A stretch of DNA of 64,000 nucleotides from Flavobacteriaceae bacterium (GCA_013214065.1 JABSPK010000003.1:248001-312000), one strand, 5' to 3'. Positions 8,702-17,966 are shown, counted from the stretch's first letter. Notes: generated from the letters alone by a model not told the origin. Made by a program: numbers and translations.

Positions 8702-9640
8702 ATGCAGCATCGACTTTTAACATTCTTGCTTATGACCTTAGCTGTCCAAGCCCTACACACCCAGCAATCGAGCATTGCCGAACGCCTGGGATATCCTAAA
8801 GACACCAAACTGTTGATCATCCATGCCGATGATCTGGGCGTGGCCCATTCTGAAAATAGGGCCAGCCTCAAGGCATTCGAACAGGGGAGTGTCAATTCAG
8901 GAAGTGTTATGGTCCCTTGCCCATGGTTCCTTGAAATCGCCGCATACGCCAAGACCCACACCACACACGATATCGGAGTTCATCTCACCCTAACCAGTGA
9001 ATGGAAGCAATACAAATGGGGACCTGTGTTACAGCATGAAAACACCCAAAGTCTCACCGATGCAAACGGACATTTTCCGGATAACGTAGCTGACGTCGTC
9101 ACGAATGCCGATGTGATGGTGCTCAAAAAAGAACTCGAGGCCCAGGTGCGTTTGGCCTTGGATGCCGGAATCGATGTGACCCACTTGGATGCCCATATGG
9201 GAGCCGTTATGGCAACCCCTGAATTCTTAAAGGCCTATATCGAAATTGGCAAAGCACACCAACTACCCGTATTGCTCGTAGAAGCCATCGCTGGGCTACA
9301 AGACCCCAGTGTCCGAGCACTGCTCGATGCCCAAGACGTTCTGGTCGATTCGGCGTATTCGGCTTCTCCCGAGGATTACGCTCAGGGTATGGCTTCCTAT
9401 TACGAACAAGTGCTTACCAACCTTGGGCCCGGCTTGAATTGCATCTTGATCCATACGGCCTTCGATGACGCTGAGATGCAGGCCGTCACGGTCGATCATC
9501 CGAATTGGGGCGCGGCCTGGCGCCAAGCCGATTTTGACTTTTTCACTAGCGAAAGCTGCCGGGAGTTGCTCCGGGAACAGCAGATCCAATTAGTCACCTG
9601 GCGTGAAATACGGGATGAGATCACTAGGGGAGGACGTTAA
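8702..9640 (+). CDS. exported YdjC/ChbG-type carbohydrate deacetylase-like protein
   Basis: A 312-residue protein with an N-terminal signal (residues 1 to about 20). The metal-binding opening HADDLG is at 41-46, HLTLTSEW follows, and HLDAHMG provides the further histidine pair typical of the YdjC/ChbG fold. Characterised members remove N-acetyl groups from chito-oligosaccharides. Most are cytoplasmic, so an exported copy probably acts on glycans in the periplasm. The gene is divergent from the VWA lipoprotein and ends about 100 bp before the molybdoenzyme operon. That gap holds an A/T-rich stretch with a TTTTTGG promoter-like box but no gene. Confidence 0.75.
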   Translation: MQHRLLTFLLMTLAVQALHTQQSSIAERLGYPKDTKLLIIHADDLGVAHSENRASLKAFEQGSVNSGSVMVPCPWFLEIAAYAKTHTTHDIGVHLTLTSEWKQYKWGPVLQHENTQSLTDANGHFPDNVADVVTNADVMVLKKELEAQVRLALDAGIDVTHLDAHMGAVMATPEFLKAYIEIGKAHQLPVLLVEAIAGLQDPSVRALLDAQDVLVDSAYSASPEDYAQGMASYYEQVLTNLGPGLNCILIHTAFDDAEMQAVTVDHPNWGAAWRQADFDFFTSESCRELLREQQIQLVTWREIRDEITRGGR

Positions 9641-9741
9641 TTGTTTAAAGCTTTGTTAAAACACTTTTATTTCGGGTTAAAAAAAGCCGAGCTCCTTTAA
9701 TTTTTGGTACCTTCAAGCGAGACAACAGTAATCAAAAAACT

Positions 9742-10203
9742 ATGCCAACGTATCAACTACAGGTCAACGGGAATTCGAAAACCGTTGATGTCACTGCTGA
9801 CACCCCATTATTGTGGGTATTGCGAGACCATCTCGATCTCGTCGGAACGAAATACGGCTGCGGTATCGGGCAATGCGGCGCCTGCACCGTACATGTTGAC
9901 GGCACGGCCATGCGAAGCTGTTCCTTGACTCTGGAACAGGTCGATGGCAAGTCGATCACCACAATCGAAGGACTTTCCGAATTCGGTGAGCACCCCGTAC
10001 AACAAGCTTGGAAAGAAATCGACGTACCACAATGTGGGTACTGTCAAGCGGGTCAGATCATGACCGCTTCCGCTTTTTTGGAAAGCAATCCGAACCCCAG
10101 CGAAACGGATATCAAAAACGCCATGCATGGCAATATCTGTCGCTGCGCCTCTTACAACCGAATCTACCGCGCTGTTGAAAAGGCTGCAGAGAACATGGGC
10201 TAA
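9742..10203 (+). CDS. iorA: [2Fe-2S] subunit of an isoquinoline 1-oxidoreductase-type molybdenum hydroxylase
   Basis: A 153-residue small subunit of the xanthine oxidase family. The plant-ferredoxin-like cluster ligands are Cys40, Cys45, Cys48 and Cys60 ([10 protein letters not shown]...SC). The second cluster site follows as CGYCQAG and ICRCASY. Length is standard for stand-alone small subunits. It carries electrons away from the molybdenum subunit encoded 12 bp downstream. It has no signal peptide of its own, so if the partner is exported by the Tat pathway this subunit would be carried along. It is the first gene of the molybdoenzyme/cofactor operon. Confidence 0.9.
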   Translation: MPTYQLQVNGNSKTVDVTADTPLLWVLRDHLDLVGTKYGCGIGQCGACTVHVDGTAMRSCSLTLEQVDGKSITTIEGLSEFGEHPVQQAWKEIDVPQCGYCQAGQIMTASAFLESNPNPSETDIKNAMHGNICRCASYNRIYRAVEKAAENMG

Positions 10204-10215
10204 CCCACCAATACA

Positions 10216-12453
10216 ATGACAATGGAAACAACAAAAAATACTTTTAGCAGGAGGGCCTTCATGCGCACTACGGGTTTGGCCGGTGGCGGAATGCTCATCG
10301 GTTTCAATCTCTTCCAGGCGTGTAAACCAAAAGTAAAACTGGAACCCCCGGTAGACCTTTCCCTATTGGAATACAAGGACTTCAACGCATTCATAAAGAT
10401 TGCGGAAAACGGGGTGGTCACGATATTTTCCCCCAATCCCGAAATCGGACAAGGAGTCAAGACCTCCATGCCGATGATCATTGCCGAGGAATTGGATGTA
10501 GCTTGGAAAAACGTGCATGTCGTTCAAGGGAAACTGGATACCCAAAACTTTGATCGTCAGGTCGCGGGAGGGAGTCAATCGCTCCGTCATGGTTGGGATG
10601 CCTTACGACAGACCGGTGCTACGGCCAAACAGATGTTGGTCAATGCCGCTGCTGCCCGCTGGGGGGTCGATGCTTCCGAATGTAGTGTGAGCGAAGGAGT
10701 CATCACCAGTCCAACAGGGGAGACCTTGGGGTATGGTGAAGTGGTGTCTGAAGCCGCCTTATTGGAAGTGCCCGAAGAGGTCGTCCTGAAAGAACCCAAA
10801 GACTATAAAATCATCGGAAAAGATGCACAAAACGTGGATATCGATGAGATCATTACCGGCAAACCCTTATACGGATTGGATTATAAATCCGAAGGCATGG
10901 TTTATGCCGCTGTAGTCCGCCCACCCGCATTCGGACAAAAATTGGTGTCTTTCGATGCGGAAAAGGCGAAGACCATGTCTGGAGTCCTCGATGTGCTTAC
11001 CATTGGCGAAAAAGCCCGTAAACTGATCGAAGCCCAGCCCAACATGGCCGGAATTCTTTCTTCAAGTGACAAGGTGGTGGTCATCGCAGAATCGACTTGG
11101 CAGGCCTTCAAGGCCAAGGAAGCCATCGAAGCGGTTTGGGAAGATGCGGAACAAATGGAAAGCACCGAAGACCTCGATGCTTCCTTACATGCCCTTTTGG
11201 ATGGTTCCGAATTCAACACCATGCGCGAAGACGGGGATGTTGACAAAGCCTTCGCTGAGGCCGACGAGGTTCTCGAAAGAACCTACGAAGCGCCCTTTCT
11301 TCCGCACAACTGTATGGAACCCATGAATTTCTATGCGGATATCACCGATAAAAAGGTCCATTTGGTTGGGCCCATACAAACCCCGGCTTGGAAAGCTGGA
11401 GCGGTCTCGGCCATGCTAGACCGTGCCCCGGAGGAAATCGAACTAGAAATGACCCGGATGGGTGGTGGATTCGGACGACGCTTATACGGGGATTTCGTTT
11501 TGGAAGCCGCCGAAATAGCCAATAGCATCCGCAAACCTGTCAAGGTAGTCTATACCCGGGAAGATGATATGAACGACGGTATCTATCGTATGGCATTGAA
11601 GTATCGCATCAAAGCATCCGTCAAGAATGGGAAGCTCACAGGCTACCACCTTAAGGAAGCGGCGGTCAATTCGAACATGTACGGCTTGATCCCTAATTTC
11701 TTTCCAGCTGGTGCGGTGGCCAATTACAAAGTCGATGTGGCCAGCCACAATAGTGCCATTACTACAGGAGCATGGCGGGCACCGTATACGAATTTCCTGG
11801 CTTGCGCGGAACAAAGCTTCTTTGACGAATTGGCCGAGATGATGGATATGGACAAGATCCAGATGCGGATCGACTTGTTGAAACAAGTAGATGCCGCTGC
11901 CGATGACCGTATCCAGTATTCGCCCGAACGCATGATCAAAGTCATTGAGACCGCAGTCGAAAAATCAGGTTGGGGCAATTCGCCAAGTAATGTATACCAA
12001 GGTTTTGTCAACTACTATTGCCATAATACCCATGTGGCCGAAGTCGCTGATGTGGTCATCGAAAACGGAGTCCCTGTTGTTAAAAAAGTGACCTGCGTGG
12101 TCGACTGTGGTATCGTCGTGAACCCACTGGGCGCCTTAAACCAGATTGAAGGTGGGGTAGTCGATGGTATAGGACACGCCATGTATGGGGATTTTGGATT
12201 TGCCAATGGAAAACCCCTTGCCCAAAATTTCGACCGGTATCGGTTGATTAGAATGAAAGAGGCACCGACGGTCGAAACACACTTTATCCAAAATGAAATC
12301 GCGCCGACAGGCCTTGGTGAACCGACCTTACCGCCCGCAGGAGGGGCCATAGCGAATGCGTATAAGGCAGCGACCGGAAACCGCCTGTACAATCAACCGT
12401 TTAGCAAGACGCCGGAATTACTGCGTCCGAAAAAACAGGAAATTATTGGATAG
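10216..12453 (+). CDS. iorB: molybdopterin-binding subunit of isoquinoline 1-oxidoreductase-type enzyme
   Basis: A 745-residue catalytic subunit of the IorB type, which in this family binds molybdopterin cytosine dinucleotide. The N-terminus has a Tat motif SRRAFMR (Arg12-Arg13) and then a possible lipobox FQAC (Cys36), suggesting folded export and perhaps lipid anchoring. RMGGGFGRR is a cofactor-binding loop, and GLGEPTLPPAGG near the C-terminus carries the conserved catalytic Glu. The natural substrate is unknown; relatives hydroxylate N-heterocycles or oxidise aldehydes. It lies between the iron-sulfur subunit and cofactor genes, so this enzyme is the likely client of the whole operon. Confidence 0.88.
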   Translation: MTMETTKNTFSRRAFMRTTGLAGGGMLIGFNLFQACKPKVKLEPPVDLSLLEYKDFNAFIKIAENGVVTIFSPNPEIGQGVKTSMPMIIAEELDVAWKNVHVVQGKLDTQNFDRQVAGGSQSLRHGWDALRQTGATAKQMLVNAAAARWGVDASECSVSEGVITSPTGETLGYGEVVSEAALLEVPEEVVLKEPKDYKIIGKDAQNVDIDEIITGKPLYGLDYKSEGMVYAAVVRPPAFGQKLVSFDAEKAKTMSGVLDVLTIGEKARKLIEAQPNMAGILSSSDKVVVIAESTWQAFKAKEAIEAVWEDAEQMESTEDLDASLHALLDGSEFNTMREDGDVDKAFAEADEVLERTYEAPFLPHNCMEPMNFYADITDKKVHLVGPIQTPAWKAGAVSAMLDRAPEEIELEMTRMGGGFGRRLYGDFVLEAAEIANSIRKPVKVVYTREDDMNDGIYRMALKYRIKASVKNGKLTGYHLKEAAVNSNMYGLIPNFFPAGAVANYKVDVASHNSAITTGAWRAPYTNFLACAEQSFFDELAEMMDMDKIQMRIDLLKQVDAAADDRIQYSPERMIKVIETAVEKSGWGNSPSNVYQGFVNYYCHNTHVAEVADVVIENGVPVVKKVTCVVDCGIVVNPLGALNQIEGGVVDGIGHAMYGDFGFANGKPLAQNFDRYRLIRMKEAPTVETHFIQNEIAPTGLGEPTLPPAGGAIANAYKAATGNRLYNQPFSKTPELLRPKKQEIIG

Positions 12454-12460
12454 ATCATTT

Positions 12461-12715
12461 ATGAATGTATTGTTGTTCGGGGTTACCAAGGATATCATTG
12501 GTAGCCCCTCACTTTCTATACCTACTGCCGGTTTCAACGGCAAGGGCGCCCCTAAGAACGTCGGGGAACTACGCCGACATTTGTATAACTCATACCCCGG
12601 GTTGGAAGCGCTTTCTTCTTTGGCCATTGCGGTCAATAATTCCTATGCGGATGATGGCACCTCCATCAACAGCTATGATGAAATCGCCTTGATCCCACCG
12701 GTAAGCGGAGGCTGA
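12461..12715 (+). CDS. moaD: molybdopterin synthase sulfur carrier subunit
   Basis: An 84-residue ubiquitin-like protein ending in the required Gly-Gly (PPVSGG). The ATG at 12461 starts MNVLLFG, the first strand of the fold; the frame extension upstream runs inside iorB and is rejected. MoaD is adenylated by MoeB at its C-terminal glycine, thiocarboxylated, and then donates sulfur to precursor Z within MPT synthase. Its large-subunit partner MoaE is not encoded next to it as would be usual. The start is 7 bp after the iorB stop, inside the operon. Confidence 0.85.
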   Translation: MNVLLFGVTKDIIGSPSLSIPTAGFNGKGAPKNVGELRRHLYNSYPGLEALSSLAIAVNNSYADDGTSINSYDEIALIPPVSGG

Positions 12716-12718
12716 ATT

Positions 12719-13354
12719 ATGGAGCGCTATTTACAAGAGAGTTATTATCTCGACTACAACGCAACGGCTATTAAGGCCTTGACCGCACCTTTCCTTATGA
12801 TCGAAAAGCCGGTTGATCGTGCGAAGGCTATCTATCTGGCCATTAGGGATGGCTGGCGCTACAATCCTTACCAAATCAGTATGAATGCCGAAAACTATCG
12901 AGCCAGCGTCATTTCCGGAAAGTCGGAAGGGCATTGTGTCGACAAGGCGATACTGCTGACGGCTTGCATGCGGGGGCTGGGCATTCCTGCTAGACTGCGT
13001 TTGGCCAAGGTAACCAATCACATCGCCGTAGACCGACTGACAGAGCGTTTCGGTTCGAACGTCTTAACGCCACATGGCATGGTCGATGTCCACCTGGAAG
13101 GCAAATGGGTCAAAGCCACCCCCGCCTTTAACAAAGCCCTTTGCGAGCGATGCCAAGTGGCCCCATTGGAATTTGATGGAAAGAACGATTCGATGTTCCA
13201 GGAGTTCAATCAAGAAGGAAGACAATTCATGGAGTACCTGGAGGATTATGGTGCTTTCGAAGATGTACCTTTGGAATTCATGATGGACAACCTGAGGGAA
13301 AACTATCCTGATGTTTTTGATGAAAACAATGGAATTGTTGAATATCGGTTTTAA
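12719..13354 (+). CDS. transglutaminase-like cysteine protein in the Moco operon
   Basis: A 211-residue protein of the transglutaminase-like superfamily. Cys73 sits in SEGHCVDKA at the head of a helix and His119 in TPHGMVDVHLEGKW. The usual catalytic Asp after the Trp appears replaced (WVKATPAFN), so a full Cys-His-Asp triad is not evident. It has no signal peptide, so it is cytoplasmic. It lies 4 bp after moaD and 9 bp before moaA, in the place where moaE or moaC are often found. It may process or cleave a MoaD-like or other protein of the pathway, but that is only inference from context. Confidence 0.7.
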   Translation: MERYLQESYYLDYNATAIKALTAPFLMIEKPVDRAKAIYLAIRDGWRYNPYQISMNAENYRASVISGKSEGHCVDKAILLTACMRGLGIPARLRLAKVTNHIAVDRLTERFGSNVLTPHGMVDVHLEGKWVKATPAFNKALCERCQVAPLEFDGKNDSMFQEFNQEGRQFMEYLEDYGAFEDVPLEFMMDNLRENYPDVFDENNGIVEYRF

Positions 13355-13363
13355 ATTAGTGGG

Positions 13364-14350
13364 ATGTTGATCGATAACCACGGAAGGGAAATCAATTATC
13401 TGCGTTTGGCGGTGACCGATCGCTGTAACCTCCGTTGCAATTATTGCATGCCGGCAGAAGGTATTGATTTCGCCAAAAAGGACACCCTTTTGACCACCGC
13501 TGAATTGAAGCGTGTGGCCAAGGTCATGGTCGGTCTCGGAATCGATAAGATCCGGTTGACCGGAGGCGAACCCTTTGTGCGCAAAGATATTATGGAATTG
13601 CTCCGATATCTCGCTGCACTTGATGGCCTTCAGGATATTTCGGTAACGACCAACGCCACCTTGATCGGACCCCATATCGATGAATTGGAACGGCTGGGCA
13701 TTCGAAACATCAATGTCAGCCTGGATGCGATACATAGGGATACTTTTAAAAAGATAACGCGCCGCGACACCTATGAAACCGTCGTTGACAATGTGAACCG
13801 ACTCATCGCCAGGAATTTTAACGTCCGGATCAATTGCATTGTTTTGGAAGGTCAGAACGAGCAGGAGATCATACCCCTGATCGAGACCTTTAAAACACAG
13901 CATGTTGCGGTCAGGTTCTTGGAAGAAATGCCCTTTAACGGAGGGTCTAAATCCTTTGGGAAGATCCATTGGGACCACAAACGCATTTTTGCGTATATCC
14001 AAGCACATTATCCTGATATCCAAAAACTCCCCGCGCCGAAAACCTCGACATCAGTGAATTATCGCATCTCCGGACATAGGGGCAGTTTCGGCATCATTCC
14101 TTCTTTTAGTCGTACGTTTTGCGGCAGCTGTAATCGCCTTCGTATCACAGCAACCGGTGATGTAATCAGTTGCCTTTATGGGAAACCGAAAACCAATGTA
14201 CGTGATCTGCTACGGGAAAACAGCGGCGACAACGCCTTCGAAGCTGCCATATTGGACGTCATCGGTACCAGGGCGAAAACCGGCTTCGAGGCGCAAAGCC
14301 AGCATGCGGAATCGGTCTTCGATAGTAGCATGACATCGATTGGGGGATAA
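13364..14350 (+). CDS. moaA: GTP 3',8-cyclase (radical SAM)
   Basis: A 328-residue radical SAM enzyme performing the first step of molybdopterin synthesis, rearranging GTP. The N-terminal cluster motif is Cys21-x3-Cys25-x2-Cys28 (CNLRCNYC). The C-terminal second cluster site is CGSCNRLRI plus the Cys in DVISCLYG. The chain ends in Gly-Gly (TSIGG), a functionally important feature of MoaA. TGGEPFVRKD is the SAM-binding GGE region. MoaC, which completes this conversion, is not found in the window. Confidence 0.93.
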   Translation: MLIDNHGREINYLRLAVTDRCNLRCNYCMPAEGIDFAKKDTLLTTAELKRVAKVMVGLGIDKIRLTGGEPFVRKDIMELLRYLAALDGLQDISVTTNATLIGPHIDELERLGIRNINVSLDAIHRDTFKKITRRDTYETVVDNVNRLIARNFNVRINCIVLEGQNEQEIIPLIETFKTQHVAVRFLEEMPFNGGSKSFGKIHWDHKRIFAYIQAHYPDIQKLPAPKTSTSVNYRISGHRGSFGIIPSFSRTFCGSCNRLRITATGDVISCLYGKPKTNVRDLLRENSGDNAFEAAILDVIGTRAKTGFEAQSQHAESVFDSSMTSIGG

Positions 14351-14360
14351 GTGGGATACT

Positions 14361-14951
14361 ATGGGACACACAGCTAAATTATTTGGTTTGATCCTGGCCG
14401 GCGGCCGGAGTTCCCGAATGGGCACTGATAAAGGGCGGATTAGGTACCATGGCAAGCCCCAGCGTCAAATCCTTTTCCATCTTGCCAGTGAATTCACCGC
14501 TAAGGTTTGGTATAGCGTTCGTGAAGAACAACGGCATGAATTTGACGATAGCGACCCATTGATCATCGATACGAACAAATACAAAGGCCCGTTCAACGGA
14601 ATTTTGAGCGCGCATTTAGCACATCCTGAAGTCGCCTGGCTGGTGATGGCCTGCGATCTTCCATTCCTAGACAAGGATGCATTGGATAAACTAATCGCCC
14701 ATCGAAAAAGAGCAAGCTCAGCTACGGCTTACGCAAGTAAAGCATCCGGTTTGCCCGAACCTTTGATTTCCATTTGGGAGCCCAGTACGCTCCGAAAAGC
14801 CATTGTCCAATTGGCTAGCGGGCCGAATTTGGGGCCTCGCAGCTTTCTGATACAAGAAAACGCCCATTTGGTGTATCCTGATAGTGACAACATACTGTAC
14901 AATGCCAACACGCCAAAAGACTATGCTTTGGCCAAATCCCGACTTTCATGA
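14361..14951 (+). CDS. mobA: molybdenum cofactor guanylyltransferase
   Basis: A 196-residue nucleotidyltransferase of the MobA family, attaching GMP to molybdopterin. The nucleotide-binding loop LILAGGRSSRMGTDKG is at the N-terminus and VMACDLPF carries the metal-binding Asp. An in-frame TTG at 14340 would overlap moaA, whereas the ATG at 14361 gives a clean 10-bp spacing with AAGTGGGA ahead of it and is preferred. Its presence beside mocA means the operon encodes both a GMP-type and a CMP-type transferase. The IorAB enzyme is expected to need only the CMP form. The stop overlaps moeB (ATGA). Confidence 0.85.
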   Translation: MGHTAKLFGLILAGGRSSRMGTDKGRIRYHGKPQRQILFHLASEFTAKVWYSVREEQRHEFDDSDPLIIDTNKYKGPFNGILSAHLAHPEVAWLVMACDLPFLDKDALDKLIAHRKRASSATAYASKASGLPEPLISIWEPSTLRKAIVQLASGPNLGPRSFLIQENAHLVYPDSDNILYNANTPKDYALAKSRLS

Positions 14952-16009
14952 ATGAAGATCGCTACAGTAGGCAGACCCGACTCAAGGGGTTCGGCCCGGA
15001 CAGCCAAGCCCGTTTGCAGCAAAGCAAGGTCTTGATCGTGGGTATGGGCGGTTTGGGGATTCCAGCTGCGTTGTATTTGAATGCTATGGGAGTAGGTACT
15101 TTAGGGCTTATGGACGCCGATACGATTGCCTTGCACAACTTGCAGCGACAGGTGTTGTATGGTGAAACGGATGTAGGCAAACCCAAATTGCAGGTGGCCA
15201 TACAACAGCTACAAGACCGGAACAAAGGGACCCACCTCATACCCCATGATGCATTTTTGGACCGATCAAATGCCATGGCCATCATCGAACCCTACGACTT
15301 GGTTATCGATGCCAGTGATAATTTCGCGACGCGCTATTTGATCAATGATGCTTGTGTGATTTTGAACAAGCCTTTTGTATATGGGGCCTTGCACGCATTT
15401 GAAGGACAGGTGAGCGTTTTCAACTATCACGCCGGACCTACTTATCGTTGCCTTTTTCCGACCCCCCCACAGCTAGAGGAGATACCGAATTGTGATGACA
15501 ACGGTGTCTTGGGAGTGGTACCGGGTATTATAGGAAGCCTACAGGCCTTGGAAGCTGTAAAGGTCTTGACAGGCCTCGGTCAAGTCTTGGCCGGTGAACT
15601 GCTTATCTACGACGGTTTACACCAGGAGAGTCGAAAAATACGCTTTAAGAAAAACGGATCCCTTCCCAGGATTACGGCCCTTGAACAACACTATGATGGA
15701 CTACCCTGCACCTTCTTGGATTCTATTTCAAGTGAAGGGTATTTAGAAGGTGTGGAAGCACACCTGCTGATCGATGTACGGGAACCTCACGAATTCGATG
15801 AGGACCATTTGCCACAGGCACTCAATATTCCCTTATCCGAATTGGAACCTTGGAGTCGTGTGGCCCAAATCAACGAACCAATTTATCTTATCTGTAAATC
15901 CGGACAGCGAAGTAGGGCCGCGCAACGTGCTTTGTCACAATGGATTCCCGAACACAAGCTCGTCAACATCGAAGGGGGCATGGATCAAATCGGAAATCGA
16001 TGTCGGTAG
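14948..16009 (+). CDS. moeB: MoeB/ThiF-type adenylyltransferase with rhodanese domain
   Basis: A 353-residue E1-like enzyme that activates the MoaD C-terminus, fused to a rhodanese domain that can supply sulfur. The ATP loop GMGGLGIPAALYL is near residue 32, followed by the HNLQRQVLYG loop. The rhodanese part (about 255-353) has LLIDVREPHEF and the active loop CKSGQRS. The zinc site of classical MoeB is largely gone: TYRCLF keeps one Cys of the first CxxC and no second CxxC is visible. Start is at the ATGA overlap with mobA; the last 10 bp overlap the permease gene. Confidence 0.85.
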   Translation: MNEDRYSRQTRLKGFGPDSQARLQQSKVLIVGMGGLGIPAALYLNAMGVGTLGLMDADTIALHNLQRQVLYGETDVGKPKLQVAIQQLQDRNKGTHLIPHDAFLDRSNAMAIIEPYDLVIDASDNFATRYLINDACVILNKPFVYGALHAFEGQVSVFNYHAGPTYRCLFPTPPQLEEIPNCDDNGVLGVVPGIIGSLQALEAVKVLTGLGQVLAGELLIYDGLHQESRKIRFKKNGSLPRITALEQHYDGLPCTFLDSISSEGYLEGVEAHLLIDVREPHEFDEDHLPQALNIPLSELEPWSRVAQINEPIYLICKSGQRSRAAQRALSQWIPEHKLVNIEGGMDQIGNRCR

Positions 16010-16779
16010 TCATAGAGGGGTTTTGGGGCCTTGTATCGATATTCTTCCTCATCGCATTTCTGTACGCCTCGGCCGGTTTTGGTGGGGGTTCTAGTTATCT
16101 GGCCATACTGGCATTGGTACTTACCGGGTTTTTCATGATACGGAGCACCGCCCTAATTTGCAATCTCGTCGTGGTTACCGGTAATTGCCTGTTGTATTAT
16201 CGAAAAGGGCATTTGCAATGGAAACGGTTCTTGCCTTTTATAGTCACCAGCATCCCTTTGGCCTTTATCGGGGCCCTTATACCCCTGCAAGAACGAACGT
16301 TTTTCATCGTTTTGGGCCTTGTACTGCTTTTGGCCGCGGTGTTTTTGACGATCCAAACCTATTCGAAACCGTGGAATGATCGGCCAAAATCCTACCCTAA
16401 AGGCATGGCCTATATTATGGGGGCAGTGGTCGGTTTGTTATCGGGCATGGTCGGCATCGGGGGAGGGATATTCCTTGCACCAATACTTCATTTCATGAAA
16501 TGGGATCGCCCGATCGTTATAGCCTCCTTGGCGAGTTTCTTTATTTTGGTAAACTCGGTTTCGGGTCTCAGTGGACTTTGGTTGGGTGGGACCTTATCCC
16601 TTCCTTGGCCCGAAATTATCGGATTGGTGCTGGCCGTTTTAATCGGCGGACAATTAGGGGTGCGCTATACCTTGGTAAAAGCATCCCCAAAACGATTGCG
16701 TTTGCTGACCGCGGTCTTGGTCTTGATCGTCGGAATCAGGATACTACTCAAAAATGGATTACAATTTAGTTTTATGTAA
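16000..16779 (+). CDS. TauE/SafE (TSUP) family membrane permease
   Basis: A 259-residue integral membrane protein with about eight hydrophobic segments. The two glycine-rich half-motifs typical of TSUP proteins are visible: SAGFGGGSSYLA near the start and GMVGIGGGIFLAP in the second half. The ATG at 16000 (MSVVIEGFW) is chosen over the ATG at 15940, which would add a charged 20-residue extension inside moeB. TSUP proteins move sulfur-containing or organic anions. In a cofactor operon it may supply or export a sulfur compound or oxyanion, but no substrate can be read from sequence. The stop overlaps moeA by one base. Confidence 0.8.
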   Translation: MSVVIEGFWGLVSIFFLIAFLYASAGFGGGSSYLAILALVLTGFFMIRSTALICNLVVVTGNCLLYYRKGHLQWKRFLPFIVTSIPLAFIGALIPLQERTFFIVLGLVLLLAAVFLTIQTYSKPWNDRPKSYPKGMAYIMGAVVGLLSGMVGIGGGIFLAPILHFMKWDRPIVIASLASFFILVNSVSGLSGLWLGGTLSLPWPEIIGLVLAVLIGGQLGVRYTLVKASPKRLRLLTAVLVLIVGIRILLKNGLQFSFM

Positions 16780-17966
16780 TGATCGAATTCGAAGAAGCTT
16801 TTAGCAAAGTCATGCAAACGGCCCAAGGTTTTGGTACGGTCGAAGTACCCTTGGAAAAGGCCCACGGACGTGTTTTGGCTGAAAACATCCTTGCCGATCG
16901 GGACTTTCCTCCTTTTGATCGGGTGACAAGGGATGGTATCGCCATTCGACACAATCCATCCAATAAACACTGGAAAATTACAGGAATCGCTGCCGCCGGA
17001 AGTCCGCAACAGCGCTTGGAAAACGACACTTCCTGTTTGGAGGTGATGACGGGTGCGATCTTACCGAAAAATGCGGATACGGTCGTCATGTATGAACATA
17101 TCACACTGTCGCACGGGGAAGCACGACTACTGGAAACCGTTGAACACGGTCAAAACATCCATCAACAAGGTAGTGATGCAGCGAAAGGAACCGTACTGAT
17201 TCGGGAAGGGAAGTTGCTAACAGCTGCTGAAATTGGGGTACTGGCCTCGGTTGGGGCATCCAACGTAAAAGTCCATCGCAATCCAAGGATTTGTTTGTTT
17301 TCAACTGGGGATGAGTTGGTTTCCATCGAGCAAAACCCGGAACCGCATCAAATTCGTCGTTCGAACGCCCATACTATGCGGGCCGAGCTGTTGCAATGGG
17401 GCGTCGCTTCTGAAATTTGCCATGTCAAAGACGACAAAAGCGCCATCCAAGAAGCCTTGGCCCGAGCCCTGGCCGAGAATGAGGCCATCCTTATCAGTGG
17501 TGGGGTTTCCAAAGGAAAATACGACCATCTACCAGAAGTACTCGAAAATTTGGGGGTAGTGAAACACTTCCATAAAGTAAAACAACGCCCGGGCAAACCT
17601 TTTTGGTTCGGAAAGCATCCGGATTCCGGAGCGGTCGTTTTCGGTTTTCCAGGAAATCCATCATCCACCTTCGTAAATTTCCACCGCTATTTCCGCTCAT
17701 GGTACTTGCAAAGTATGGAACGCGAAGAGGAGCATTTTACCGTATCTTTAAAAGTAGGGTTTGACAATCCTTTGGAATTGACGCGTTTTATCCATGCAAA
17801 AGCGACCAATGAATCTGGAAAGCTGACGGCCACCTTGATCCATGGAAATGGTTCGGGAGATCTCACGAGTTTGGCTGAAGCCAACGGTTTTGTCCGCATA
17901 GCCCCTAAAACGAAGGTTAGTGCCGGTACGATCCTAGAATTCACGCCTACACGACGGATGCTATGA
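16779..17966 (+). CDS. moeA: molybdopterin molybdotransferase
   Basis: A 395-residue MoeA protein, which inserts molybdate into adenylylated molybdopterin. Family landmarks are VTRDGIA in the N-terminal part, the FSTGDELV loop, SGGVSKGKYD, RPGKPFWFG and the GFPGNPSS loop of the MoaB-like domain. The C-terminal beta domain ends at about 395, a normal length. The start ATG overlaps the permease stop (TAATG) and the end overlaps xdhC (ATGA), so expression is tightly coupled. It is cytoplasmic. Confidence 0.92.
   Translation: MIEFEEAFSKVMQTAQGFGTVEVPLEKAHGRVLAENILADRDFPPFDRVTRDGIAIRHNPSNKHWKITGIAAAGSPQQRLENDTSCLEVMTGAILPKNADTVVMYEHITLSHGEARLLETVEHGQNIHQQGSDAAKGTVLIREGKLLTAAEIGVLASVGASNVKVHRNPRICLFSTGDELVSIEQNPEPHQIRRSNAHTMRAELLQWGVASEICHVKDDKSAIQEALARALAENEAILISGGVSKGKYDHLPEVLENLGVVKHFHKVKQRPGKPFWFGKHPDSGAVVFGFPGNPSSTFVNFHRYFRSWYLQSMEREEEHFTVSLKVGFDNPLELTRFIHAKATNESGKLTATLIHGNGSGDLTSLAEANGFVRIAPKTKVSAGTILEFTPTRRML

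Noticed and set aside
12719-13354. This gene as a possible moaE, from its position
   Set aside because: The sequence has a transglutaminase-like Cys region and none of the MoaE signatures.
13064-14023. A 319-codon open frame on the minus strand
   Set aside because: It lies fully opposite the transglutaminase-like gene and moaA, which have clear motifs and operon overlaps. It has no domain.
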